Shown here piece by piece: positions 1 through 7,154 of a stretch of DNA of 22,952 nt; the stretch's first letter is position 1; each line of letters begins with the position of its first letter. The stretch covers positions 1 to 22,952 of IMG/VR virus record IMGVR_UViG_3300014913_000083, one strand, 5' to 3'. A program made the translations under genes and the position numbers. The notes beneath the pieces are model-generated. The model was not told the origin of the DNA. It did no database searches and worked only from the letters and a program-made list of their open reading frames with translations. The DNA is from a virus.

Positions 1-1
1 A

Positions 2-283
2 GCAGGTTTAGCTGTGTATCTAGGTATATCTATAGCGTGTGTTGAAAACTGGGGAAGGCAAGCGGAAAAAGTAGAGTTTTTAAGGGTATTGGATAAGATA
101 GAGGCCCAGCAACGCCGAATTTTGTTTAACAATGGACTGACAGGCGTGTTTAATGCGGCTATCACAAAGCTTGTTTTAACTAAGCATGGATTTAGTGATA
201 AACAAGATCAAACTCATTCGGGTCCGGATGGAGAGCCATTGTCTTTTAGTATTGTGCCAGTTGCATCTACCCCCCAAAAATGA
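2..283 (+). CDS. terS: Terminase small subunit, C-terminal part (5' end outside window)
   Basis: Small terminase recognises phage DNA and recruits the large subunit for packaging. The frame is open to the left edge, so the gene starts upstream; a GTG at 14 is in frame but is not a convincing start because the conserved region begins before it. The 93 visible residues resemble the DNA-packaging protein gp3 family (GP3_package type). They contain the end of a helix-turn-helix region (LAVYLGIS followed by NWGR), a helical segment, and the typical tail 'LTKHGFSDKQ' followed by a polar C-terminus. The stop codon overlaps the TerL start as ATGA, as expected for a translationally coupled TerS-TerL pair. 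The family call rests on motif resemblance and on the adjacent TerL; the 5' part, including most of the DNA-binding domain, is not visible. Confidence 0.8.
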   Translation, partial: AGLAVYLGISIACVENWGRQAEKVEFLRVLDKIEAQQRRILFNNGLTGVFNAAITKLVLTKHGFSDKQDQTHSGPDGEPLSFSIVPVASTPQK

Positions 284-1470
284 CAAAGAATAAAGACATT
301 GAAATACCAGAGGTTTTTGTTGAGCCTCTTTTTTCGCCCTATCGAAATAAAGTTTTTTATGGTGGCCGTGGAGCTGCTAAGTCAAGATCAATAGTACGAG
401 CATTATTAATGCTTGCTGCTTCTCAGCATGAGAGAGTCCTCTGTACTCGTGAATTCCAAACATCAATAAAAGACTCAGTTAAGCGTCTACTTGACGATGA
501 GATAGTAAGGATGGGGCTGCAAGACTATTACAGGTCGACTAGAACAGAATTATATTGTCCCGCCACCGGGTCACTTTTCCTTTTCGCTGGTCTTCATCAC
601 AATGTTGATTCTATAAAGTCCATGGAAGGGATAACAAAATGTTGGATTGAAGAAGCACATGTTGTTAGTCAGTCCTCGCTGGATACCCTTGTGCCAACTA
701 TTCGTCAAGATGGATCTGAGCTTTGGTGGTCCTATAATCCAAAGATGAAAAATGATCCGGTTCATTCTTTATTTGTCTTGAATAAACCTCCGCCAAACTC
801 TTTCGTTAAAAAAGTAGGTTTTGATGATAACCCATGGTTCCCCGATGTTTTGCGCCAGGAAATGGAGTGGGACAGGGACCACAACCCCGACAAATATCAG
901 CATGTTTGGTTGGGCAATCCGCTTGTAAACTCCGAGAAACAAATATTTTATGGGTGCTGGAAAGTTGAACCAGTGCCAAGAGATATTAAAGGGGAATTGT
1001 ACTATGGGGCTGATTGGGGATTCTCACAAGACCCAACGACAGTAAATCGGATGTGGATTGATGGCAAAAAACTGTATCTTGACTACGAGGCCAATAAAAC
1101 AGGCGTTGAGATTGACAAGCTACCAGAGTTATTCAAGCAAGTGCCTGGCGCATCTCGTCATAAAATAATTGCTGATAATGCAAGGCCGGAAACAATAAGC
1201 TACATGAATAACCATGGGTTTAGAGTTAGTGCCAGCAAAAAAGGTAAAGGCTCGATCGAGGATGGAATTGAACATATAAGGCAATATGAAGTTATCATTG
1301 ATCCTCGCTGCAAAAAAACAATAGACGAATTCAGTCTGTATTCGTTCAAAGAAGATAAGAGAACAGGCGAGATAACAAACAAGATAGAAGATAAGAACAA
1401 TCATCATATTGACAGCATAAGATACGCACTTGAGAGGGTTAGGAAGAATAAACGAAAAGTCCTAATATAA
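280..1470 (+). CDS. terL: Terminase large subunit (PBSX/Terminase_3-like ATPase-nuclease)
   Basis: TerL is the motor that pumps DNA into the prohead through the portal and cuts the concatemer. The 396 residues fit the family's usual length. The N-terminal ATPase domain has a Walker A motif GGRGAAKS at residues 28-35 and a Walker B-like segment WIEEAH at about 122-127, in which the acidic pair is expected to coordinate Mg and activate water. The C-terminal RNase H-like nuclease domain starts near residue 240, with 'GADWGFSQDPTT' carrying Asp245 as a probable metal ligand. A second acidic site lies in 'IIADNARPE', and 'NNHHIDSIRYAL' near the C-terminus is the usual last acidic motif. The start ATG overlaps the TerS stop. 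After the stop there is a 77-bp gap with a promoter-like sequence and then the accessory block rather than the portal gene. Confidence 0.95.
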   Translation: MTKNKDIEIPEVFVEPLFSPYRNKVFYGGRGAAKSRSIVRALLMLAASQHERVLCTREFQTSIKDSVKRLLDDEIVRMGLQDYYRSTRTELYCPATGSLFLFAGLHHNVDSIKSMEGITKCWIEEAHVVSQSSLDTLVPTIRQDGSELWWSYNPKMKNDPVHSLFVLNKPPPNSFVKKVGFDDNPWFPDVLRQEMEWDRDHNPDKYQHVWLGNPLVNSEKQIFYGCWKVEPVPRDIKGELYYGADWGFSQDPTTVNRMWIDGKKLYLDYEANKTGVEIDKLPELFKQVPGASRHKIIADNARPETISYMNNHGFRVSASKKGKGSIEDGIEHIRQYEVIIDPRCKKTIDEFSLYSFKEDKRTGEITNKIEDKNNHHIDSIRYALERVRKNKRKVLI

Positions 1471-1478
1471 AAATAAGA

Positions 1479-1506
1479 TTGACTATCGGCTATAAAATAG
1501 TAAAAT
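1479..1506 (+). promoter_or_regulatory. Predicted sigma70 promoter upstream of the TerL-portal insertion block
   Basis: TTGACT at 1479-1484 and TAAAAT at 1501-1506 are separated by 16 bp in the 77-bp gap after TerL. The -35 matches consensus at 5 of 6 positions and the -10 at 5 of 6. It could drive the 1548-5053 block independently of the terminase transcript. The gap is AT-rich, so chance matches are likely. The gene at 1548 has its own ribosome-binding site (GAGGAAA near 1535). Confidence 0.4.
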
Positions 1507-1547
1507 AACGCCTAAATAATTAATTTTCTTGCGCGAGGAAATCACAC

Positions 1548-1826
1548 ATGGCATTAACAGCACTAATCACATCTCAAACAGCAGCGGCTACAAGTTCAGA
1601 GTTCGTTGTTACATCCCCGACAACAGTTACCTGCGATGGCCTTGGGATTGACGATGTTGTCCAAGTTTTGGTAAAAACAGTAGCTGGAACATTTCAGCAA
1701 CTAAATTATAAAGAGCCGGTTTTGCTCACAAGGCGTGATAACACTATCATCCTATCAGCAATCGGAGCTTATCAAGTCAAAAAAGGCGTAACATCTGCCG
1801 CCGTTTCGGTTGGCTACGAAGCTTAA
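1548..1826 (+). CDS. Small beta-rich phage protein, probable virion accessory or fibre-associated protein
   Basis: No named family is recognised with certainty. The 92 residues are strongly beta-patterned, with no signal peptide, membrane segment or cysteine cluster apart from a single Cys. Alternating segments such as 'VVQVLVKTVAGTFQQL' are followed by 'VLLTRRDNTIILSAIGAYQV' and a closing 'KKGVTSAAVSVGYEA'. This pattern (a variable strand pair, an LT..DN loop, a G-x-Y-x-V-K strand, then a short valine-rich end) resembles small beta-sandwich proteins encoded beside phage fibre genes. The start ATG has a good Shine-Dalgarno (GCGAGGAAA) and is the first gene after a predicted promoter. It is followed after 16 bp by the next gene of the same block. 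A role as a decoration or appendage protein is inferred from shape and context only. Confidence 0.7.
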   Translation: MALTALITSQTAAATSSEFVVTSPTTVTCDGLGIDDVVQVLVKTVAGTFQQLNYKEPVLLTRRDNTIILSAIGAYQVKKGVTSAAVSVGYEA

Positions 1827-1842
1827 TAGTTGAGGTTTTACA

Positions 1843-2442
1843 ATGCCCCATTTTATTAAGTCTCCTTTTTCACCTCCTTTTTTAAATCCGGTAGCATGTC
1901 CATTATATGCTGATGGTGTTATCGGTTCGTCTTTACCTCCTGTTTCAGACAAGCTAATTGCGTGGCTAGACGGCTCGAACACAGACCTAACTCACAAGAC
2001 CGACAAGATTAATAGCTATGATTTCCTGATGGCTAATTGCCCATATACTGCTATTCTGGATGGTGAAGGCAACCCGGTGTTAGATGGTGCTGGTGATCCT
2101 ATTTACTCACCAGAACTTGATACTACTGGTTGGGAGTGCGAATACACAGCACCAGCAAGCGGTCAGCCCGGACATACTGAGTTATTGGCAATTGATGATG
2201 GTACTCTTTATACTGGCTCGACTCCAAATACTTTAACTAAAATAATCATGGAAGCGATTGATAATGATCAGATGATTTGGGATCATAACAGGGAGGCATT
2301 ATTGATTTATGATGCGCCCTTGGTCGGGGACGAATTACAGTCCGTTTTGCTTTATTGCGGTAAAATTCAAGTAATGTCTTATTTGGGCCAACCAATTAGT
2401 TTTAATGGCGAACAAATAACAACACAAATAGTGGTGGCGTAA
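1843..2442 (+). CDS. Hypothetical protein in the TerL-portal block (unrecognised)
   Basis: I do not recognise this 199-residue protein. It lacks a convincing signal peptide: the N-terminus has aromatic and proline residues (FIKSPFSPPF) but no continuous hydrophobic core. The middle carries an imperfect tandem 'ILDGEGNPV' / 'VLDGAGDPI' repeat at about residues 66-86, a hairpin-like pattern often seen in beta-structured phage fibre or adhesin proteins. The C-terminal half is mixed, with 'IIMEAIDNDQMIWDHNREALLIY' followed by beta strands to the end. The start ATG has a TGAGG Shine-Dalgarno 8-9 bases upstream, 16 bp after the preceding gene. It ends one base before the next start, so the two are probably translated together. 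Being a virion or appendage protein is inferred from the flanking lectin-like and fibre-like genes; an enzymatic role cannot be excluded. Confidence 0.65.
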   Translation: MPHFIKSPFSPPFLNPVACPLYADGVIGSSLPPVSDKLIAWLDGSNTDLTHKTDKINSYDFLMANCPYTAILDGEGNPVLDGAGDPIYSPELDTTGWECEYTAPASGQPGHTELLAIDDGTLYTGSTPNTLTKIIMEAIDNDQMIWDHNREALLIYDAPLVGDELQSVLLYCGKIQVMSYLGQPISFNGEQITTQIVVA

Positions 2443-2443
2443 A

Positions 2444-3766
2444 ATGACAATAGATGTATTCCAAGTTCCGCTTGATGAGACACACGAAGTTACTCTAAGC
2501 GGCGATCAAATAATATTAGATGGGTCACTGTATAATTTTTTCGACATTTATCTAGATAGACCGCTAACCCGGATTAGTAATATAATCAACAAAGTAGACG
2601 GACGAGAATATTTTTTGCATTTCCGGCAAGACGGAATTGGTAAAAGAGCAGTTAAGTTTGGAGACTGGACAGAGCATGATAATTTAACATGCGATATTAC
2701 AAATGTGAGTGGAACCGTTACTATTACAATCACCGCTGGTTCCTTTGACTGGGACACGCTAAGTAGTGAAACTCTTGGCGGTTCAGATATACATATGTCA
2801 GGGTGGTCAGATAACTGCAATAATATTTGTTGTGTTGAGGTGACTGATTTTGACGAGAGTGCAGGTACTATCACGTTGGATCATCCATTTGCAGACTGTG
2901 TTACCAATCGAACCGGTGAAACTGGAGTCTCGCTCAATGTGCACAACAACTACTACTACCAAGATGAAGTTAAAGATAGCTGGGTTTCTACAGATGCAAG
3001 AGATGTAACAATCTTCACAGCGAAGACCTCTAGTCAAGATGTGTTTATTCTGGAGAAGAAAGGAACACTACACAGGCGGCATGTTATTTCTGCTCAAGCT
3101 AGACACTGGAACGAAAGGTGGGATGACTTCATTGGCGGTAATGATGATGGGCTTCTCCAGTGGCAAGAAGCCAATAATGGTGGATACATTAATATTGATT
3201 CATCAGCAAGTGACTCAAACCACTTTGGTGTAGTTTCTCTTAGGCTCAATAGTGGTATTACAATCGGACGTGTTCAAATGAGATTAGGCAGAGATGCCTT
3301 TATACTTGATAATGTCAAAGCAGTGATGGAAACCGTACAACGATATAAAACCACAGCTTTCGATCAAACAGGTATTACTTACTTTCACGGCTGGGGTGAC
3401 CAAAATAATGATCCCGGAGCCTTGAGTGCCGGTGTCTATTTCGAGATTAGAAGCAATGGCGATAGTACAGGGCAAGTTTGGTGCGTGACAAATGACGGTG
3501 GCACTAAAACGGAGCACAATACTGATATTTTTATAGCTGAAGATACATGGTACGCCACAAAGATTCAGATTGCTGCTGATTTTAGTCATGTCCATTTCTT
3601 TTTGAATGACCATGAAGTAGCCAAAATAGGCACTAATCTCAGTGCAGACAGAGTACATTGTTTCTTTGGTTCTGACTATCCAACAGGGCCAGCATTGACG
3701 AGTAACAAGGAAATGGAAGTAGATATGTTCTATGTTAAGTATCGAATGAATTCAGACAGGATATGA
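2444..3766 (+). CDS. Protein with C-terminal concanavalin/LamG-like domain, probable appendage or receptor-binding protein
   Basis: The 440-residue protein has two parts. Residues 1 to about 220 are beta-rich with no recognised family. Residues from about 224 to 440 follow the pattern of a concanavalin A-like (LamG-type) jelly-roll used by phage proteins for carbohydrate binding. It begins with 'FIGGNDDGLLQW' and includes 'GVYFEIRSNGDSTGQVW', a 'DTWYATKIQI' strand, an 'HVHFFLNDHEVAKIG' hairpin and a final 'VDMFYVKYRMNSDR'. No signal peptide or membrane segment is seen. The ATG follows the preceding stop by one base and lacks a strong Shine-Dalgarno, which suggests translational coupling; the end overlaps the next gene's upstream region. 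Binding a host surface glycan is inference; ligand residues cannot be assigned by eye. Similar modules also occur in decoration proteins and depolymerase accessories. Confidence 0.75.
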   Translation: MTIDVFQVPLDETHEVTLSGDQIILDGSLYNFFDIYLDRPLTRISNIINKVDGREYFLHFRQDGIGKRAVKFGDWTEHDNLTCDITNVSGTVTITITAGSFDWDTLSSETLGGSDIHMSGWSDNCNNICCVEVTDFDESAGTITLDHPFADCVTNRTGETGVSLNVHNNYYYQDEVKDSWVSTDARDVTIFTAKTSSQDVFILEKKGTLHRRHVISAQARHWNERWDDFIGGNDDGLLQWQEANNGGYINIDSSASDSNHFGVVSLRLNSGITIGRVQMRLGRDAFILDNVKAVMETVQRYKTTAFDQTGITYFHGWGDQNNDPGALSAGVYFEIRSNGDSTGQVWCVTNDGGTKTEHNTDIFIAEDTWYATKIQIAADFSHVHFFLNDHEVAKIGTNLSADRVHCFFGSDYPTGPALTSNKEMEVDMFYVKYRMNSDRI

Positions 3767-3774
3767 GGAATAAA

Positions 3775-4602
3775 ATGAAAAAATTAATACTAGGATTGAT
3801 ACTCCTTCTGCCAACAACAGCTATGGCAAGCGGTCAATGGGGTAGTATGACGCCACTAGGAACCCCGGCCAGCAACTCAGATGCAATAGTAACCAGTGAT
3901 GATAGTACAGCATCAAAGACTTCGCAGCTTTTGTTTAGTGGTGACGCGGAAGAGTGCTTGCGCGGTACTGGTATGTGGGCTGATTGCGCAAATGATACTG
4001 CGTATAATGCGACTAGCTGGAATGGCAATAATGATGCTGCAACTAAGAACGCCTTGCGTGATTGGTTCGAGACTCTTCAAGTTTCGATTGATCTTAACAC
4101 AGCCAAGACAAGCTATAATTCGACCGACAGCACAAAGGTAGGTCATATATCAATTACTCAAGATGTGGATTTAGATACTGTTGAGAGTGACACGGCCACG
4201 AATAATGCTAAAATTACAAACGCAACACATACCGGAGATGTTATTGGTTCTGGAGCTTTGACAATAGCTGTTGACGCTGTTGACATTGCAATGCTCTCAG
4301 CCACTGGAACAGCAGACTCAACAACATATCTTCGTGGTGAGAAAGCTATTTTATCTATTGGTTCAGGTTGTAGGTGTGTCCAGCATAATCGTGATGTTGG
4401 TGGTTCCCCTAATTCACAACATTTATATTTTAGAGCCATCGACGGTAGTTTAATTATCAAGCAAACTGATGGTGTATACATCGAGATACCATCAATTGAT
4501 ATCTATAATTATGTTGATGCTAAATATCCTGATAGTTTAGGGCTGGGTTGCTACCCAACATTTGTTCATATTGATAGCAGATCAACTAAGGCAAGGTGGT
4601 AG
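3775..4602 (+). CDS. Exported fibre-like protein (Sec signal peptide plus tail-fibre motifs)
   Basis: I chose the ATG at 3775 because a TGAGGAAT Shine-Dalgarno sits just upstream; the in-frame ATG at 3763 would add four residues (MRNK) before the same signal. The 275-residue product begins with a classical Sec signal peptide: MKK, a hydrophobic core 'LILGLILLLPTT', and an AMA signal-peptidase-I site with cleavage expected before SGQWG. There is no lipobox cysteine. The mature part looks like phage fibre material: 'DTAYNATSWNGNNDAATKN', 'NATHTGDVIGSGALTIA', 'TTYLRG', and 'CLRGTGMWA' resembling the common fibre motif FLRGDGTWA. Virion proteins are normally assembled in the cytoplasm, so a signal peptide here is unexpected. 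The product may act in the periplasm or at the surface of the infected cell, or the signal may be a retained hydrophobic anchor. The last third, with five Cys overall, is unrecognised. Confidence 0.75.
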   Translation: MKKLILGLILLLPTTAMASGQWGSMTPLGTPASNSDAIVTSDDSTASKTSQLLFSGDAEECLRGTGMWADCANDTAYNATSWNGNNDAATKNALRDWFETLQVSIDLNTAKTSYNSTDSTKVGHISITQDVDLDTVESDTATNNAKITNATHTGDVIGSGALTIAVDAVDIAMLSATGTADSTTYLRGEKAILSIGSGCRCVQHNRDVGGSPNSQHLYFRAIDGSLIIKQTDGVYIEIPSIDIYNYVDAKYPDSLGLGCYPTFVHIDSRSTKARW

Positions 4603-4642
4603 TTGTGGTGAGTTGCGATATCGTTTTTAACGAGGCTAAACA

Positions 4643-5053
4643 GTGAAATACTACTCTGACTTAAAGTATCAATTAGCAGAAGACCACTTTCATGCCATTA
4701 CAGATATACGAATCATCCCAATAAATGACATAGAAACTAAGTTTGTTAACTTGTCTGCTACCGGGAAGTTGGTTATTAAAGCGGGCTTTGCTTGGGACGG
4801 CCCAAGCGGGCCTACCAGAGACACAAAATCAAATATGAGGGCGGCACTGGTCCATGATGCGATTTATTATCTAATTAGACAAGAGATGATCCCCCATAGT
4901 TCTTGGCGCTATGCTGATCAAGAATTTGAGTTGATATGTAAAGAAGACAATATGAATTCTTTTAGGTTGTGGTATTACATGATTGGTTTAAATGCTGCAA
5001 ATGGCCGAGCTGCACTACCCAAGAACAAACGAAAGGTACACGAAATTAAATAA
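4643..5053 (+). CDS. DUF1353-like protein
   Basis: The 136-residue protein fits the DUF1353 pattern: a glycine-phenylalanine strand followed by 'WDGPSGPTRD' (Asp52, Ser55), then a helix with 'AALVHDAIYYL' (His71, Asp72, Tyr75) and a further 'YADQEF' (Asp93). The conserved His and Asp residues suggest a metal or catalytic site, but no reaction is established for the family that I can state with confidence. It is common in phages and prophages. The start is GTG with an ACGAGG Shine-Dalgarno seven bases upstream; no in-frame ATG fits the conserved N-terminus. It is the last gene of the block inserted between TerL and portal and is followed by a second promoter-like sequence. No signal peptide is seen. 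Confidence 0.7.
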   Translation: MKYYSDLKYQLAEDHFHAITDIRIIPINDIETKFVNLSATGKLVIKAGFAWDGPSGPTRDTKSNMRAALVHDAIYYLIRQEMIPHSSWRYADQEFELICKEDNMNSFRLWYYMIGLNAANGRAALPKNKRKVHEIK

Positions 5054-5055
5054 TA

Positions 5056-5083
5056 TTGTTTATTATTGATATTGTGATATAAT
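5056..5083 (+). promoter_or_regulatory. Predicted extended -10 sigma70 promoter upstream of the portal gene
   Basis: A perfect TATAAT at 5078-5083 is preceded by TG at 5075-5076, giving an extended -10 (TGnTATAAT). A weak -35, TTGTTT at 5056-5061, lies 16 bp upstream. It sits in the 59-bp gap between the DUF1353-like gene and the portal gene, where it could restart head-gene transcription after the inserted block. The sequence just downstream of its -10 resembles that downstream of the promoter near 1501. Confidence 0.5.
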
Positions 5084-5112
5084 TAGCGCCAAACTAACTA
5101 AATCAAGAGTCT

Positions 5113-6393
5113 ATGCTTAAATTTATTAAGAAATTCTTACCAAAACAGCAAGTTAAAGAAAGAGTTGTTACTATTGGTGGTGATTCTTTTCTAGCTAATG
5201 CTATCCTTGGCACTACTGGGTCAGTGTCTGCAAGCCAGGCAATGCAGTATTATAGGGATAATGCCGCTGTTGCTACTGCTGTTGACTTGATAGCTCAGTC
5301 AGTTGAGCAAATATCACCGATTCTAGAAGATAATAATGGCGAGCTTATATCTGCTCACGCAATTCTTGAGCACCTAGCCATACCGAACGGGTTTGATACT
5401 TGGCAAGAGTTTATAGGGCAAGTATCTCGCCATTATCTTTTAACTGCTGACTCTGAAATTTATTCAATTGGAACAGTTACCCGCCCACCAATTCAGACAT
5501 TCGCAGTAAAGCCACAGAATATTACAATTACCGAAGATTTCAATGATGGATACCCACGGCAGTATGTTGTTTCTTCCGGGGTTGGCCGTGGGACATATGT
5601 TCGTGATGAGCAGATTAACAAAGCCACAAGGTTTTATGACGGCTCCATGAAAGAGCTTTATCACATCATGGGTTTTTCCAGTAACGGGAACAATATTGCT
5701 GGTGACAGTGTGTTAAGTGCTGCTGCTATGGACATAAAGCAACAACTATCTGGTCGTATTCATAATTTACAAATGATCCAATCAGGTGGGCGGCCATCTC
5801 TTGTTTTTTCATTTAACGATGAAGATAGAATTGACGATGACGAACATCAAGAAAGGAAGCGGCGTTTAAATGAAGATTTAAGTGGCGAGTATAATAGCGG
5901 TAAAATAGCTGTTTTATCTGGCGCTGATGTTTCAGTTAAAGATTTTGGAACATCAAATAAAGACATGGATTATAGCGAACTCGATAAAGTGTCGAGCTTA
6001 GCTATTTACAATAGATACAAGATACCATTGCCATTGGTTGATAATTCAGCAGCTACCATGTCGAATCGTGAATCGTCAATGCTGGCTCTTTATGATCTTG
6101 CTGTCTTGCCATTAGTTGAATTATTATTTGCCAATCTGCAAAAAATGTTATTCCCTCGTTATGGGATTGAAAACGCCAAACTAACTTATGATCGAGGTGC
6201 TATTCCGGCTCTCGTTAGTCGTAGGCTTGATCAGATAAAACAACGTAAAGATATTGGTGTTGAGACAACTAACGAATTGAGGGGCTTAATCCATGGCCGT
6301 GATGATTATGTTGGCGGGGATGAACTGTATATGCCAGCTAATTTGATACCTCTGGGAGCTGACTTGATTAAGGGTGATATTGATGACCTATAG
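5113..6393 (+). CDS. Portal protein (HK97/SPP1-type family)
   Basis: The portal forms the dodecameric ring at one capsid vertex through which TerL pumps DNA and to which the neck attaches. The 426 residues match the usual HK97-family length. Recognisable elements in order are an N-terminal 'AMQYYRDNAAVATAVDLIAQSVEQI' region, 'ILEHLAIPNGFDTWQEFIGQVSRHYLLTADSEIY', the clip-to-wing segment with 'HIMGFSSNGNNIAGDSVL', 'GKIAVLSGADVSVKDFG' and 'SSLAIYNRYKIPLPLVD'. The C-terminus ends in the acidic 'ELYMPANLIPLG'. These are hallmarks of phage portal proteins. The Shine-Dalgarno is weak (AAGAG). The gene's last 11 bases overlap the start of the Mu F-like gene. TerL normally lies immediately upstream; here 3.6 kb separates them. 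Confidence 0.93.
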   Translation: MLKFIKKFLPKQQVKERVVTIGGDSFLANAILGTTGSVSASQAMQYYRDNAAVATAVDLIAQSVEQISPILEDNNGELISAHAILEHLAIPNGFDTWQEFIGQVSRHYLLTADSEIYSIGTVTRPPIQTFAVKPQNITITEDFNDGYPRQYVVSSGVGRGTYVRDEQINKATRFYDGSMKELYHIMGFSSNGNNIAGDSVLSAAAMDIKQQLSGRIHNLQMIQSGGRPSLVFSFNDEDRIDDDEHQERKRRLNEDLSGEYNSGKIAVLSGADVSVKDFGTSNKDMDYSELDKVSSLAIYNRYKIPLPLVDNSAATMSNRESSMLALYDLAVLPLVELLFANLQKMLFPRYGIENAKLTYDRGAIPALVSRRLDQIKQRKDIGVETTNELRGLIHGRDDYVGGDELYMPANLIPLGADLIKGDIDDL

Positions 6394-7150
6394 TCAAATA
6401 TTAAACATAAAGCTCAAGCTTGAAAAAACATTTAAGCCTGAGATAAAAAAACAGTTCAGTAAAACACTAGCGGCAATGACAGAATTTGTTTTGTTGCATG
6501 GTGTTCCCTCAGCGACAAGAAAGCAATTAGCAGAATGGGAATCGATACTTGAAAATCATTATATCCGTTGTCAGAAAATGTTTGACCCTCGCCGGAAGAA
6601 ATCAGAAGATATGACAGAAGAGGAAAGGGCTATTGTATTAGCTCTCCTGCTTTGGCGTGAGCAACAGGCAAGAAATAAGGCTTTCAAGATAACAGAAACA
6701 ACAAGGAAGAACGCTTATCAATCAATTCAACAAGCACGAGAGATATTAGCAGAACAGGGCATAGCTAGTCCTAGTAATGCTGAGATATCCAGAACAGCTA
6801 AAGAGTTGATGCGAAAGCGTTTTAATGGCCGGGTTGATGTTATTGCGATGGTGGAAACTCAAGCAGCAAGTGAAACAACAAGATTTGAATGGGCAGGTTC
6901 AGAGTTTGCTGAACCTGACGAGCCAATTGATAGACCTAGTGTTGTGCCAGTGCCTGTTTATAAAGTTTGGCGAACAAGAATGGATAAGTTAGTAAGGGCT
7001 GGGCATAAAGTAGTAGAAGGACAACGGCGGTTAAAATCTGAGTCGTTTAATGTTATGGGCGAAAGTTTAATGTATCCGGGTGATACTTCATTGGGGGCCA
7101 CAATGCGTAATGTCGCAGGTTGTAGGTGTGCCTCATTATTTAGTTGGTGA
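6383..7150 (+). CDS. Head morphogenesis protein (Mu gpF / SPP1 gp7-like)
   Basis: These minor head proteins bind the portal and are packaged in the prohead; in SPP1 the counterpart also influences DNA ejection. The ATG at 6383 is preferred because AAGGGTG lies about seven bases upstream; a GTG at 6374 in the same frame is the alternative. The roughly 255 residues are helical and charged up to about residue 180. The diagnostic C-terminal Mu-F domain follows: 'YKVWRTRMDKLVRAGHKVVEGQ', then 'FNVMGESLMYPGDTSLGATMRNVAGCRCA'. The WRT...D..VR.GH, 'YPGD' and terminal CRC are family signatures. The gene overlaps the portal by 11 bp and ends 4 bp before the protease start, which fits a coupled portal-F-protease-capsid cluster. 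Confidence 0.85.
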   Translation: MTYSQILNIKLKLEKTFKPEIKKQFSKTLAAMTEFVLLHGVPSATRKQLAEWESILENHYIRCQKMFDPRRKKSEDMTEEERAIVLALLLWREQQARNKAFKITETTRKNAYQSIQQAREILAEQGIASPSNAEISRTAKELMRKRFNGRVDVIAMVETQAASETTRFEWAGSEFAEPDEPIDRPSVVPVPVYKVWRTRMDKLVRAGHKVVEGQRRLKSESFNVMGESLMYPGDTSLGATMRNVAGCRCASLFSW

Positions 7151-7154
7151 AATT

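Noticed and set aside
4603-4642. CGATATCG followed by TTTTT as a possible terminator before the DUF1353-like gene
   Set aside because: The palindrome has no loop and cannot form a useful hairpin; the T-run is followed by the next gene's ribosome-binding site.
4364-7130. Exact 15-base repeat CAGGTTGTAGGTGTG at 4364-4378 and 7116-7130, encoding GCRC in both the fibre-like and Mu F-like proteins
   Set aside because: One 15-base match in a window this long is not far from chance expectation, flanking sequences differ, and CRC is a normal motif of the Mu F family. No evidence of a functional site.
7080-7154. Longer reading of the prohead protease starting inside the preceding gene
   Set aside because: The family sequence begins at the ATG at 7155; the upstream 25 codons overlap the conserved end of the Mu F-like gene and show no family resemblance.
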